39,435 nt of DNA from Sphaerimonospora thailandensis (GTDB lineage: Bacteria > Actinomycetota > Actinomycetes > Streptosporangiales > Streptosporangiaceae): positions 1-39,435 of the forward strand of contig NZ_BOOG01000061.1 in the NCBI RefSeq assembly GCF_016863115.1, in the 5' to 3' direction. A program made the position numbers and the translations under genes. Positions 1 to 7,937 of the stretch are shown here, one piece after another. Each line of letters begins with the position of its first letter. Within the stretch, counting starts at the first letter, position 1. The notes under the pieces were generated by a model, which had not been told where the DNA came from, did no database searches, and worked only from the letters and a program-made list of their open reading frames with translations.

Positions 1-82
1 CACGGGTTGAGGCCGTAATGCTGATTCCTGCCCGTTCCTCCGGGCGTTGGGGATGCCCGATTGCGGTTGGGCGCCGTTGGGG

Positions 83-191
83 GGCCAGGTTGCTCGCCGT
101 AGGGCGAGTTGGTGGTTTTGGGGAGGCTGTTGCGGGGGGCCAGGTTGCTCGTCGTAGGGCAGTTGGTGGTTTTGGGGAGGCTGTTGCGGGT
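83..191. repeat. Two-copy 55-bp tandem repeat in G/T-skewed DNA
   Basis: Two nearly identical copies lie head to tail, about 83-137 and 138-191. Each runs from GGCCAGGTTGCTCG to GGGGAGGCTGTTGCGG; the second copy has one substitution and one missing base. The plus strand here is rich in G and T with GG/GGGG runs, unlike the balanced coding DNA that follows. The reading frames across it look low-complexity and I do not call a gene in 1-327. The runs could favour G-quadruplex formation, which is an inference. Confidence 0.8.
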
Positions 192-327
192 CGGGGTTGG
201 CGGTTTCGCGCCGCCGTCGGAGCTTGGCGTCAGGAGAAACCTGGCGGATCCACCCGATAGTGTTCAAGGTGTGGGTGCCACACGCCAGGTGGAAGACGGC
301 ACACGGCGGGTCCGGCGGAGACTGAGC

Positions 328-591
328 GTGGACCGGCGGCGCGCAGCGCATGCTGCGGCTCATCATGCGCCAGATGCGGGTCGGCGCTCCGGGGCGGATG
401 CTCCGCGTCACGCCGCGGTTGAGATGGCCGGGCTCGACTGGCTGGAGCACCGTGACGTGGACCGAGCCGGACTCGAGCGAATGCTGGTGGACCAGATGGT
501 CGCGATGCTGATGGCGGCGGCCGAGCATGATCAGGAGGTGGGCCGGATGCTGACGCATGTGCAGCCGGGCCGGCGGAAAACGGCCGGGTAG
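328..591 (+). CDS. Small hypothetical protein (87 aa)
   Basis: I do not recognise this protein. The chosen GTG start has a GGAG at 317-320, seven bases upstream. The second half has the high third-position GC of real coding DNA in this genome and reads as an amphipathic helix rich in Met, Leu, Ala and Glu, around the segments DWLEHRD and MLVDQMVAMLM. The first 30 residues are Arg/Ala/His-rich and could be spurious; an internal ATG at 424 would give a shorter protein. It has no signal peptide and is isolated, with bldC converging on it from the other side. Coding status rests on codon bias and the ribosome site only. Confidence 0.4.
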   Translation: MDRRRAAHAAAHHAPDAGRRSGADAPRHAAVEMAGLDWLEHRDVDRAGLERMLVDQMVAMLMAAAEHDQEVGRMLTHVQPGRRKTAG

Positions 592-724
592 CGGGGAGGC
601 GCCGGGCGGGCGGCGCCGGCCCCCCATACGACCCGCGACCCACGTCGGCCACGGGCCCGTGCTGACGCACCCGCATTTCCCGACGCGAGCGCGCTCGTTC
701 TCTCCTCGCGGGGACCGCCCCGTA

Positions 725-928
725 CTACTCGGAGCGCTGCTGCGGGATCCCCGCGAGCAGCGCACGGACCTCGGTCTCCCGGTAGCGCCGATGCCCCCCG
801 AGCGTACGGATGGACGTCAGCTTGCCCGCCTTGGCCCAACGGGTGACGGTCTTGGGGTCGACGCGGAACATCGTGGCGACCTCCGCCGGGGTGAGCAGGG
901 GCTCGGCCTCGGGTGTACGAGCTGTCAT
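725..928 (-). CDS. bldC: BldC, MerR-type developmental DNA-binding protein
   Basis: This 67-residue protein is almost entirely one winged helix-turn-helix of the MerR/excisionase type: a helix at LLTPAEVATMF, a recognition helix at DPKTVTRWAKAG, and a wing with GGHRRYRE, ending GIPQQRSE. It matches Streptomyces BldC in length and, as far as I recall, nearly residue for residue. BldC holds back sporulation genes during vegetative growth and binds DNA as head-to-tail oligomers on direct repeats. A purine-rich ribosome site (GGAGGAGAGG) sits about 8 bases before the ATG. The neighbouring conserved hypothetical gene and vdh keep the Streptomyces order, which supports the name. Confidence 0.97.
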   Translation of the reverse strand: MTARTPEAEPLLTPAEVATMFRVDPKTVTRWAKAGKLTSIRTLGGHRRYRETEVRALLAGIPQQRSE

Positions 929-974
929 TTCTGCGGCCTCTCCTCCGTTTGGACCGCGTCAGCGATGACTTGGC

Positions 975-1017
975 TGGCGCTTGTCCTATTTGGCGCTTGT
1001 CTGGTCTGACGCTTGCC
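975..1017. promoter_or_regulatory. Three direct repeats at 16-bp spacing upstream of bldC
   Basis: TGGCGCTTGTC occurs at 975-985 and 991-1001, with a third variant TGACGCTTGCC at 1007-1017, so the spacing is exactly 16 bp. They lie 47-89 bases upstream of the bldC start, in the 347-base non-coding stretch 929-1275. The repeats look like an operator array or part of the bldC leader. The rest of that stretch holds no gene I can support. Confidence 0.6.
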
Positions 1018-1275
1018 AGGGATGTCCGTAAACGAGCCACACGTGCGGTTTTTTCGGGATCATTTACGGCATCACCCCACGTGACCATACAGCCACGTAG
1101 TGCGATTGGCGAGCCCTCCGGGCACAACGTCTCGACCACGGGTTGATGTCACGCTCGGTGATTCTAGCGACACGTTTCGTGGTATCGCAGTGAAAACGGC
1201 AAACTGCTCAGTTCGTAGATGTGAGATCGAACGTTCCGTGACCAGTTCGTGCAGGTCACAATGCTTTCATTACGA

Positions 1276-2142
1276 TCAGTTTGCCCTTTCGAGGGCCTTG
1301 ATCGACCTCCAGCGGAGGATGACTCGCTGATACATCGCGAAAGCAAGCTCCTCCTGTCCGTTGTCCAAACTCGTGAGAGCGGTGGCCACCTCGGCCACGG
1401 ACTGGTCGCCCTGGAGTGTGCTGTCGTCCATCAGGTGGACGAGGCCGCCGTAGTCGAGCTCGACGAGAGAGTGAGGGTGGAACTCCTCCAGCCAGCGGCC
1501 CACGTCCTCGACATCCGTGAGCGCCGCCACCTGACCCACGTGCCGCCGGATCGTCACGAGCGCACGTGCCACCCGGCGTCGCGCCTGGGCCATCGAGGTG
1601 ACGTAGAGCATGTTCCTGGGCGGCGCGGTCGTGGTCGGGGCGGCGGCCTCGCCGCTCGCCTCGGGCCCCAGGACCAGCCACCGCTCGGCCGAGTCGAACG
1701 GGACGAACCACGAGGTCGGGACGTGCCAGGTGCTGGTCCTTATGTGCGTCCGCAGCGAGTGCTCGTAGCGCTTGAACCGGTCGAAGTCGTCCGCCGTCCG
1801 CTCGGCGACCTTGTCGGGCACGAACCGGTCGGCCAGCCTGATCGGCAGGCTGCCGCGGAACGAGGCGAACGCCAGCCATGACCGGAGCCTGCTCTGCCAT
1901 GGGCAGACGTACAGCATCTCCTCGACCCGGCGCAGGTACGCGTTCGGGCTCTCCTCCTCGGGGGCGGGCACCGGGGGCACGCATATCAGCCGGCGGAGGG
2001 ACTCGCCGTGCTCGACCTCGAGCGCGCCCGCCCTGCGCGGCCGGTTCCTGGACTCGGCATAGCGGGCCCATCTGACCTGATCCTGCGGAGCGAAGGCGGT
2101 CAGTGGCTCGTACACACGGAGATAGGCAGCGTAGGGGAGCAC
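1276..2142 (-). CDS. Conserved actinobacterial hypothetical protein
   Basis: A soluble protein of about 288 residues with no signal peptide, no membrane segment and no domain I can name. It begins VLPYAAYLRVYEPL and is rich in Arg, Trp and Leu. In Streptomyces a protein of this type lies between bldC and the valine dehydrogenase gene, as here, so it belongs to a conserved gene neighbourhood. The start is uncertain: I chose the GTG at 2142 because the conserved part begins there. An ATG at 2172 would add ten residues and sits about 16 bases behind TAAAGT (minus strand, 2189-2194), a good -10 element. It is divergent from vdh, with a shared intergenic region of about 110-140 bases. Confidence 0.8.
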   Translation of the reverse strand: MLPYAAYLRVYEPLTAFAPQDQVRWARYAESRNRPRRAGALEVEHGESLRRLICVPPVPAPEEESPNAYLRRVEEMLYVCPWQSRLRSWLAFASFRGSLPIRLADRFVPDKVAERTADDFDRFKRYEHSLRTHIRTSTWHVPTSWFVPFDSAERWLVLGPEASGEAAAPTTTAPPRNMLYVTSMAQARRRVARALVTIRRHVGQVAALTDVEDVGRWLEEFHPHSLVELDYGGLVHLMDDSTLQGDQSVAEVATALTSLDNGQEELAFAMYQRVILRWRSIKALERAN

Positions 2143-2280
2143 ACCAGAATCGTGCCACGACGCTGCGAACATGTGCAGTACTGTCCCGACTTTACATGAT
2201 CGTTTCCCGTGGACCTCGGTAAGATTGAGGAGATTTCGCCGCACGGAGGCGGCGAACAGAGGCGATCAGGAGTCACCATC

Positions 2281-3399
2281 GTGACCGACGTCTTCGGGCT
2301 CTCCCACAAGGACGCCAGCCCTGCCAAGGACGCGACCCCCATCCAGCCGGTGAAGCACGAACAGGTCGTTTTCTGCTCAGACGAGCGCAGCGGCCTGTAC
2401 GCGATCATCGCTATCTACAGCACCGCCCTCGGGCCGGGACTCGGCGGCACCCGGTTCTACCCCTACGAGAGCGAGCAGGCCGCGCTCGCCGACGTGCTCA
2501 ACCTCTCCCGTGCCATGGCGTACAAGAACGCACTGGCCGGACTCGACCTCGGCGGCGCGAAGGCCGTCATCATCGGCGATCCGGCGGCCTGCAAGAGCGA
2601 GGCCCTGCTGCGGGCCTACGGCAGGTTCATCCAGTCGCTCGGCGGCCGCTACTACACCGCCTGCGATGTCGGCACCTATGCCGAGGACATGGACATCGTC
2701 GCGCGCGAATCCTCCTACGTCGTGGGGCGGACCCCCGAGCACGGCGGAGCCGGAGATTCCTCCATCCTCACCTCCTTCGGGGTCTTCCAGGGCATGCGGG
2801 CCGCGACCGAGCACGTGTACGGAACCTCTTCGCTGAACGGACGCCGGGTCGGCGTCGAGGGGCTCGGCAAGGTCGGGCACCGCCTCGTCGACCACCTGGT
2901 CGAGGACGGCGCCGAGGTGGTCGTCTGCGACGTGTCCGAGCAGGCGGTCGAGCGGGTGCGGCAGCGCCACCCGTCGGTCGAGGTCGTCGCCGACACCGCC
3001 GCGCTGACCGCCGCCGACATCGACGTCTACGCGCCGTGCGCCCTCGGCGGGTCGCTCGACGACACGACCGTTCCCCAGCTCAAGGCCAGGATCGTTTGTG
3101 GTGCGGCCAACAACCAGCTCGCCCACCCCGACGTGGAGAAGCAGCTCGCCGAGCGGGGCATCCTCTACGCCCCCGACTACCTCGTGAACTCCGGAGGCGT
3201 CATCCAGGTGGCCGACGAGATCGAGGGCTTCGACATGGCCAGGGCCCGCGCCCGGGCCGCCCGGATCTTCGACACCACACTCAAGATCTTCGAGATGGCC
3301 GACGTGGAAGGCGTCCCTCCGGGTGCCGCAGCGGATAGGCTGGCAGAGCGAAGAATGTCGGAAGTAGGTCGGCTGAGGGGCATTTGGCTCGGACGTTGA
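2281..3399 (+). CDS. vdh: Valine (Leu/Phe/Val) dehydrogenase
   Basis: This 372-residue enzyme reversibly deaminates branched-chain amino acids with NAD+, giving 2-oxoisovalerate from valine. The two family lysines are present at about residues 82 (AYKNALAGL) and 94 (GGAKAVI), twelve apart as in Glu/Leu dehydrogenases. The Rossmann motif VEGLGKVG lies near residue 192 and the conserved [11 protein letters not shown] near the end. The GTG start is preceded by AGGAG at about 2268. Streptomyces vdh sits in the same place next to bldC and purM. The product would feed the branched-chain 2-oxoacid dehydrogenase operon at 19987-23444. The palindrome GTACGACGTAC at 3412-3422 lies just after the stop. 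Confidence 0.95.
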   Translation: MTDVFGLSHKDASPAKDATPIQPVKHEQVVFCSDERSGLYAIIAIYSTALGPGLGGTRFYPYESEQAALADVLNLSRAMAYKNALAGLDLGGAKAVIIGDPAACKSEALLRAYGRFIQSLGGRYYTACDVGTYAEDMDIVARESSYVVGRTPEHGGAGDSSILTSFGVFQGMRAATEHVYGTSSLNGRRVGVEGLGKVGHRLVDHLVEDGAEVVVCDVSEQAVERVRQRHPSVEVVADTAALTAADIDVYAPCALGGSLDDTTVPQLKARIVCGAANNQLAHPDVEKQLAERGILYAPDYLVNSGGVIQVADEIEGFDMARARARAARIFDTTLKIFEMADVEGVPPGAAADRLAERRMSEVGRLRGIWLGR

Positions 3400-3548
3400 C
3401 CAGCGCCACTCGTACGACGTACCGAGCGGCGCACAAACCAGGTACGGTAATAGGCGAGTGAGAGACTGGCGCCTGAAGTCAGTGCGTCAGTGCGCGGTGC
3501 GTTAGTGACGAGGGGTCGGGCACGGCCCCGCATGAGGGGGTCGAGCCA

Positions 3549-3788
3549 ATGGGGCGCGGCCGAGCAAAGGCCAAGCAGGTCAAGGTCGCCCGTCAGCTGA
3601 AGTACAACAGCGGCGGAACGGATCTTGAGCGCCTGCGCGCGGAGCTCGGAGTCGTGGACGAGGACGATTCCGGCCGCAACAAGGAGCATGACCCTTACGA
3701 AGAGCTGGCCAGTCGGTATGCCGACTACGCCGTCGACGATGACGACGAGGGCGAGGGCGAGGCCAGCGAGCGTCGTGGGCGCCGTTGA
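3549..3788 (+). CDS. DUF3073 family small acidic protein
   Basis: A 79-residue protein with a basic N-terminus (MGRGRAKAKQVKVARQLKYNSGGTDL) and a strongly acidic C-terminal half with a run VDDDDEGEGE. This is the DUF3073 family, widespread in actinobacteria and of unknown function. Length and N-terminal signature are typical. A G-rich ribosome site (GAGGGGG) lies about 9 bases before the ATG. The charge asymmetry suggests nucleic-acid or ribosome contact, but that is speculation. Its neighbours purM and vdh are conserved in other actinomycetes. Confidence 0.9.
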   Translation: MGRGRAKAKQVKVARQLKYNSGGTDLERLRAELGVVDEDDSGRNKEHDPYEELASRYADYAVDDDDEGEGEASERRGRR

Positions 3789-3804
3789 TCCGTTTGTGAG
3801 TGCC

Positions 3805-3848
3805 AAGTGAGCCGTCCGGCGGGGTGAACCTCGCCGGACGGCTCACTT
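3805..3848 (+). terminator. Hairpin terminator after the DUF3073 gene
   Basis: A perfect 17-bp stem pairs 3805-3821 with 3832-3848 around a 10-base loop, starting 17 bases after the stop. There is no U-tract, as is usual in high-GC actinomycetes. Confidence 0.85.
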
Positions 3849-3853
3849 GCCTG

Positions 3854-3990
3854 CACTGACAGTCAGTGATCCCGTCGCGTACCAGGGGTATCAGGGGTAC
3901 CTGGAGTTCCAGGGTGCGCGTCAGGCGGGATGCCGCGTGAGACGGGGTGCGCGTCAGAGGCGCGGGCCCGACACGCTTCGGGGCATGCCC
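3854..3990. repeat. Cluster of short palindromes and a 13-bp direct repeat
   Basis: Between the two convergent terminators lie CACTGAC-A-GTCAGTG (3854-3868), CCTGGAGTTCCAGG (3900-3913), two copies of GGGTGCGCGTCAG (3912-3924 and 3945-3957, 33 bp apart) and GGGCATGCCC (3981-3990). No gene is visible here. Confidence 0.7.
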
Positions 3991-3994
3991 ACGC

Positions 3995-4024
3995 GGGGAA
4001 CGGTTCCGTACGGAACTGTTCCCC
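3995..4024 (-). terminator. purM terminator hairpin
   Basis: A 30-base near-perfect palindrome centred on CCGTACGG, with GGGGAAC and GTTCCCC at its ends and a single G-T pair. It lies 10 bases after the purM stop in the minus direction, and flanking CGC/GCG extends the stem past one bulge. Confidence 0.8.
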
Positions 4025-4034
4025 TGCGGGGACA

Positions 4035-5060
4035 TCAGCGGAACCTGGCCTGCCCGGTGCCGGCGACGATCTCGCCGAGCATCCAGGTGGGCACCCCTCG
4101 CCCGGTCAGCAGCGCCATCGCCGCTTCGGCCCGCCCGGCGGGGACGATCGCGCACATCCCCACGCCCAGGTTGAACGTCCGGTCCATCTCCACCTGCGGG
4201 ACCTTGCCGTGTCCGGCCAGCACCTCGAAGATCGCCGGAGGCGTCCACGAGCCCCGGTCCAGGAGGGCGTCGGCGGTGCCGGGCAGGGACCTGGCCAGGT
4301 TGGCGGCGAGCCCGCCGCCGGTGATGTGGGCCAGGGCGTGCACCTCGGTCTCCCGGATCAGGGCGAGGCAGTCCAGGGAGTAGACGCGGGTCGGCTCGAG
4401 CAGTTCCTCACCCAGCGTTCTGCCCAGCTCGGGCAGTTCCTGCTCCAGGTCGAGCCCGGCGGTCGATATGACATGCCTCACCAGGGAGTATCCGTTCGAG
4501 TGAACCCCGGTGGAGGCCAGGCCCAGCACGACGTCGCCCGGCACGACCCGATGGGGGCCGAGCAGTTCGTCGGCCTCGACCACTCCGGTGCCCGCGCCGG
4601 CCAGGTCGTACTCGTCCGGGCCCATGGCGCCGGGGTGCTCGGCCGTCTCACCGCCGACCAGCGCGCAGCCGGCCAGGCGGCAGCCCTCCGCCACGCCGCC
4701 GACGATGTCGGCGATGCGCTCGGGCACGACCTTGCCGCACGCGATGTAGTCGGTCATGAAGAGCGGCTCGGCCCCGCACACCACGAGGTCGTCCACGACC
4801 ATGCCGACGAGGTCGATGCCGATCGTGTCGTGCTTGCCGAGCCGCTGCGCCAGCAGCACCTTGGTGCCGACACCATCGGTGGAGGTCGCCAGCAGCGGCC
4901 GCCGGTAGCGCAGGAACGCCGAGGCGTCGAAGAGCCCGGCGAAGCCGCTGGCGTCGTCGACGACCTCAGGTCGGCGAGAGCGGGCGACCCGCGACTTCAT
5001 CAACTCGACGGCGCGGTCACCGGCCTCGATGTCGACGCCGGCCGCGGCGTAGCTGCTCAT
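4035..5060 (-). CDS. purM: Phosphoribosylformylglycinamidine cyclo-ligase
   Basis: AIR synthetase, 341 residues, closes the imidazole ring of FGAM with ATP in de novo purine synthesis. Family landmarks are the N-terminal SSYAAAGVDIEAGD, the ATP-binding STDGVGTKV, GIDLVGMVVDD, the GGETAEHPG motif, ASTGVHSNGYSLVR and HITGGGLAANL. The length is normal. The ATG overlaps the purF stop by four bases (ATGA type), so the two genes are translationally coupled in a purF-purM operon ending at the hairpin 3995-4024. Confidence 0.97.
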   Translation of the reverse strand: MSSYAAAGVDIEAGDRAVELMKSRVARSRRPEVVDDASGFAGLFDASAFLRYRRPLLATSTDGVGTKVLLAQRLGKHDTIGIDLVGMVVDDLVVCGAEPLFMTDYIACGKVVPERIADIVGGVAEGCRLAGCALVGGETAEHPGAMGPDEYDLAGAGTGVVEADELLGPHRVVPGDVVLGLASTGVHSNGYSLVRHVISTAGLDLEQELPELGRTLGEELLEPTRVYSLDCLALIRETEVHALAHITGGGLAANLARSLPGTADALLDRGSWTPPAIFEVLAGHGKVPQVEMDRTFNLGVGMCAIVPAGRAEAAMALLTGRGVPTWMLGEIVAGTGQARFR

Positions 5061-6493
5061 CGCTGGGCCTCCAGTACGAACTTGCCCACTCTGTCGTCCT
5101 CGATCGGAATGGGATACTCACCGGTGAAGCAGGCCCGGCACAGCCGGTCGGCGGGCAGCGTGGTCGCCCGCGTCAGCCCCTCGAGCGAGATGTAGCCGAG
5201 CGAGTCGGCGCCGAGGGAGTGCCTGATCTCCTCCACCGTAAGCGATCCGGCGATCAGCTCTGCCCGGGTCGCGAAGTCGATGCCGTAGAAGCAGGGCCAG
5301 CTCACCGGCGGCGAGGAGATCCGTACGTGGACCTCGGTGGCGCCCGCCTCGCGCAGCATCTTGACGATGGCGCGCTGGGTGTTGCCGCGGACGATCGAGT
5401 CGTCCACCACGATCAGGCGCTTGCCCTGGATCACCTCGCGCAGCGGGTTCAGCTTCAGCCGGATGCCGAGCTGGCGGATGGTCTGCGACGGCTGGATGAA
5501 CGTACGGCCGACGTAGGAGTTCTTCACCAGGCCCTGGCCGTACGGGATGCCGCTCTGCTCGGCGTAGCCGATGGCGGCCGGCGTGCCCGACTCGGGCGTG
5601 GGGATGACGAGGTCGGCGTCGACCGGGTGCTCGCGGGCGAGGATGCGGCCGACCTCCACCCGGGTGGCCTGCACGCCGCGCCCGGCGATCGTGGTGTCCG
5701 GGCGGGCGAGATAGACGTACTCGAACAGGCAGCCCTTGGGCTCGGGAGCGGCGAACCGCTGGGAGCGCACCCCGCGTTCGTCGATCGTCAGCAGCTCACC
5801 GGGCTCGACCTCGCGAATGAACGAGGCGCCGACGATGTCGAGGGCCGCGGTCTCGGAGGCGACCACCCAGCCGCGCTCCAGCCGGCCCAACACGAGTGGC
5901 CGGATGCCCTGCGGGTCACGGGCGGCGAACAGCGTGGTCTCGGTCATCCAGACCAGCGAGTAGGCGCCCTTCACCTCCGGCAGCAGCTCGGCCGCCACGT
6001 CCTCGACCGGACGCGAGCCGTGCTTGGCGAGGAGGGCGGTCAGGACCTCGGTGTCGGTGCTGGCCCTGATGGAGCCCGGCGCGACGCCTTCGGCGAGCTG
6101 CGCCGTGTTGATGAGGTTGCCGTTGTGCGCCAGGGCCAGCCCGCCGTCGTCGGTGGAGTTCAGCGTGGGCTGCGCGTTCTCCCAGACGCTCGATCCGGTG
6201 GTGGAGTAACGGCAGTGCCCGATGGCGAGGTGGCCGCGGAGCGTGCCGAGGATGGATTCGTCGAAGACCTGGGCCACCAGCCCCATGTCCTTGTAGACGA
6301 GGATTCGGTTGCCCTCGCTCACCGCGATGCCCGCGGACTCCTGCCCGCGGTGCTGCAGCGCGTAAAGGCCGTAGTAGGTGAGTTTGGAGACGTCCTCCCC
6401 GGGAGCCCAGACGCCGAAGACGCCACAGGCGTCCTTTGGCGCGCGGTCCTGGGGGTCGAGGTCATGGCCCAACCGGCCGTCGCCCTTCAACAC
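5057..6493 (-). CDS. purF: Amidophosphoribosyltransferase
   Basis: The 478-residue glutamine PRPP amidotransferase makes phosphoribosylamine, the first committed step of purine synthesis. A propeptide of about 22 residues precedes catalytic Cys23 (KDACGVFGVW), followed by LQHRGQESAG; the PRPP loop is VVDDSIVRGNT. Cysteines in GCLFEY, WPCFYG and CRACFTG fit the Fe-S cluster form known from Bacillus subtilis. The GTG start at 6493 gives VLKGDGRLGHDL, which matches my memory of Streptomyces PurF. There is no ribosome site, but a -10-like TACACT lies seven bases upstream, so the message is probably leaderless. Confidence 0.96.
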   Translation of the reverse strand: MLKGDGRLGHDLDPQDRAPKDACGVFGVWAPGEDVSKLTYYGLYALQHRGQESAGIAVSEGNRILVYKDMGLVAQVFDESILGTLRGHLAIGHCRYSTTGSSVWENAQPTLNSTDDGGLALAHNGNLINTAQLAEGVAPGSIRASTDTEVLTALLAKHGSRPVEDVAAELLPEVKGAYSLVWMTETTLFAARDPQGIRPLVLGRLERGWVVASETAALDIVGASFIREVEPGELLTIDERGVRSQRFAAPEPKGCLFEYVYLARPDTTIAGRGVQATRVEVGRILAREHPVDADLVIPTPESGTPAAIGYAEQSGIPYGQGLVKNSYVGRTFIQPSQTIRQLGIRLKLNPLREVIQGKRLIVVDDSIVRGNTQRAIVKMLREAGATEVHVRISSPPVSWPCFYGIDFATRAELIAGSLTVEEIRHSLGADSLGYISLEGLTRATTLPADRLCRACFTGEYPIPIEDDRVGKFVLEAQR

Positions 6494-6500
6494 GTACTTG

Positions 6501-6506
6501 AGTGTA
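6501..6506 (-). promoter_or_regulatory. -10 element of a leaderless purF transcript
   Basis: On the minus strand this reads TACACT and is separated from the purF GTG by seven bases, so transcription would start at or next to the start codon. No clear -35 is visible. The absence of a Shine-Dalgarno sequence agrees with leaderless translation. Confidence 0.5.
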
Positions 6507-6658
6507 TTTGGACAATGACGCTGCTCGGACCCGGGGCTGGTCGAACTTCACCGAAACACTCGACCCTCCTTTGCCGTGTCGCCGCAGGCCCGGCCGTGGT
6601 TTTCGGGAGAGTCTGGCCGTTGCGGCAGGCCCCAAAATCACTCACGGAAGGGATCACC

Positions 6659-7225
6659 GTGTCGACACCCGACGACCCCGACCGCCCCCGACAGCCCGAT
6701 TCGCAGCCTCCTGAAGGCCCACCGCGAGGGCCGTACGGCCAGCCGATCCAGGGTCCGCCCCAGGGGCCGTACGGGCCGCCGCCTCAGGGACCGTACGGGC
6801 AGGGACCGTATGGGCAGGGGCCGTTCGGGGGGCCGCTGCCCCCGCCGCCCTCGGGACCGATGGGACCGGGGAGCGGCGGCTGGCCGCCACCGCCGCCGAG
6901 CGGTGGCGGACTGGGCACGGCCGCCCTGGTGCTCGGCATCGCCGGTCTCGTCCTGCTGCCCGTGTGCGGGATCGGCGCGCTGGTCGCGGTCGCCGGCCTC
7001 ATCGTCGGGATCGTGGCGACCGTCAAGCGTTCCAACCGGCGACGGGCCGTCATCGGTCTCGCGCTGAGCATCGCGACCCTGGTCCTTGCGGTGCTCTTCG
7101 CTGTGCTGTTCAGCAACTGGTTCCGGGACACGGGCCTGCGCGAATGCTTCGATCCCGTGCTTTATCCGGACCAGGAGGCCATGCAGCACTGCGTCGAAAG
7201 CAAGCTCGGCGGCGTGACGGATTAA
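6659..7225 (+). CDS. Proline-rich DUF4190-type membrane protein
   Basis: A 188-residue protein starting at a GTG preceded by GGAAGGGA. Residues 1-80 are a cytoplasmic-type tail of Pro, Gly, Gln and Tyr with repeated PYGQ and GPYG units. Two hydrophobic segments follow at about 84-112 (GTAALVLGIAGLVLL and on) and 118-142, separated by KRSNRRRA. The C-terminus carries two Cys in RECFDPV and QHCVES. This architecture is typical of actinobacterial DUF4190 proteins, whose function is unknown. The short PYG repeats are built from repeated CCGTACGG-containing DNA. It is divergent from purF. Confidence 0.8.
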   Translation: MSTPDDPDRPRQPDSQPPEGPPRGPYGQPIQGPPQGPYGPPPQGPYGQGPYGQGPFGGPLPPPPSGPMGPGSGGWPPPPPSGGGLGTAALVLGIAGLVLLPVCGIGALVAVAGLIVGIVATVKRSNRRRAVIGLALSIATLVLAVLFAVLFSNWFRDTGLRECFDPVLYPDQEAMQHCVESKLGGVTD

Positions 7226-7229
7226 GGAG

Positions 7230-7670
7230 CTACCGCAGCGGCAGGTGGTCGGACAGGTCGGCCCTGGCGCCGCTGGCGGAGATCCGCCCGGCGGCCGCGG
7301 CATCGGCCCATGAGAGCCTGCCCGTGGCCAGCTCCAGCCACGTCCGAGGGTCGGTCTCGATGACGTTGGGCGGGGTGCCCCGGGTGTGCCGCGGCCCCGC
7401 CACGCACTGCACGGCCGCGTACGGCGGCACCCGCACCTCCACCGACCTCCCGGGAGACCGGGCGGCCAGTTCGTCCAGCAGGTGCCGTACGGCGAAGCGT
7501 GCGGCGTCCCTGACCGGCGTCAGGCCGGCATCGTAGGCGGCGAGCACCGCAGGGGCGCACGCGCCCGGCACGCTGCCGGCCGGGCCGTCGAACGGCGGCT
7601 CGCCCAGCTCGGCGAGTTGGGCGTCGAGCGCTACACGAACCTTCTCCGGATCCAGTCTCCGCGGCGGCAT
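7230..7670 (-). CDS. SCP-like (sterol carrier family) protein
   Basis: A 146-residue soluble protein. The start [12 protein letters not shown] at 7670 is chosen over an upstream GTG because the conserved part begins there. The C-terminal part ([54 protein letters not shown]) is the hydrophobic-pocket fold of the bacterial SCP orthologue family. The [11 protein letters not shown] signature is typical of the group. Its ligand is unknown. A homologue lies beside purF in other actinomycetes. It converges with the DUF4190 gene, leaving only four bases between the stops. Confidence 0.75.
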   Translation of the reverse strand: MPPRRLDPEKVRVALDAQLAELGEPPFDGPAGSVPGACAPAVLAAYDAGLTPVRDAARFAVRHLLDELAARSPGRSVEVRVPPYAAVQCVAGPRHTRGTPPNVIETDPRTWLELATGRLSWADAAAAGRISASGARADLSDHLPLR

Positions 7671-7744
7671 CCGCCCATTCTCCCGGACGCCCGGCGCAGA
7701 GGGCCTTCTCCTCGTCGCCACGCGCATCTCCGCGCCGCCTCTAC

Positions 7745-7927
7745 GGTTCGGGGCTCTTCGAAGGGCAAGGGCTCACGCAACGCCGCCGCGAGATGGAGGG
7801 CGTCAGCGGACTTGAACGGCTTGGAGCCCTGATGGAAACGGCCGTACTCCTCCCGCAGCCTGAGCGCCTCCCGGACCAGAAATCGGTCGATGTCCACCCA
7901 ACCATTGCGCCAGCGGTGCCTACCTCT
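7745..7927 (-). pseudogene. Remnant of a PIN-domain (VapC-type) toxin
   Basis: In the minus frame ending near 7745 the translation contains VDIDRFLVREALRLREEYG and, 10 residues later, KSADALHLAAAL. This is the C-terminal half of a PIN ribonuclease, whose family signature is (S/P)xDALHLAxAL. The N-terminal half with the first acidic residues is missing, because the MFS gene ends at 7938. The last PIN strand is also lost: the reading frame runs on into the N-terminal DNA of the SCP-like gene. No antitoxin is adjacent. I read it as a decayed toxin-antitoxin module rather than a working gene. Confidence 0.5.
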
Positions 7928-7937
7928 CTGCCGAGGC

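Noticed and set aside
686-697. CGAGCGCGCTCG palindrome after bldC as its terminator
   Set aside because: A six-base self-complementary palindrome has no loop; it is too short to distinguish from chance in GC-rich DNA.
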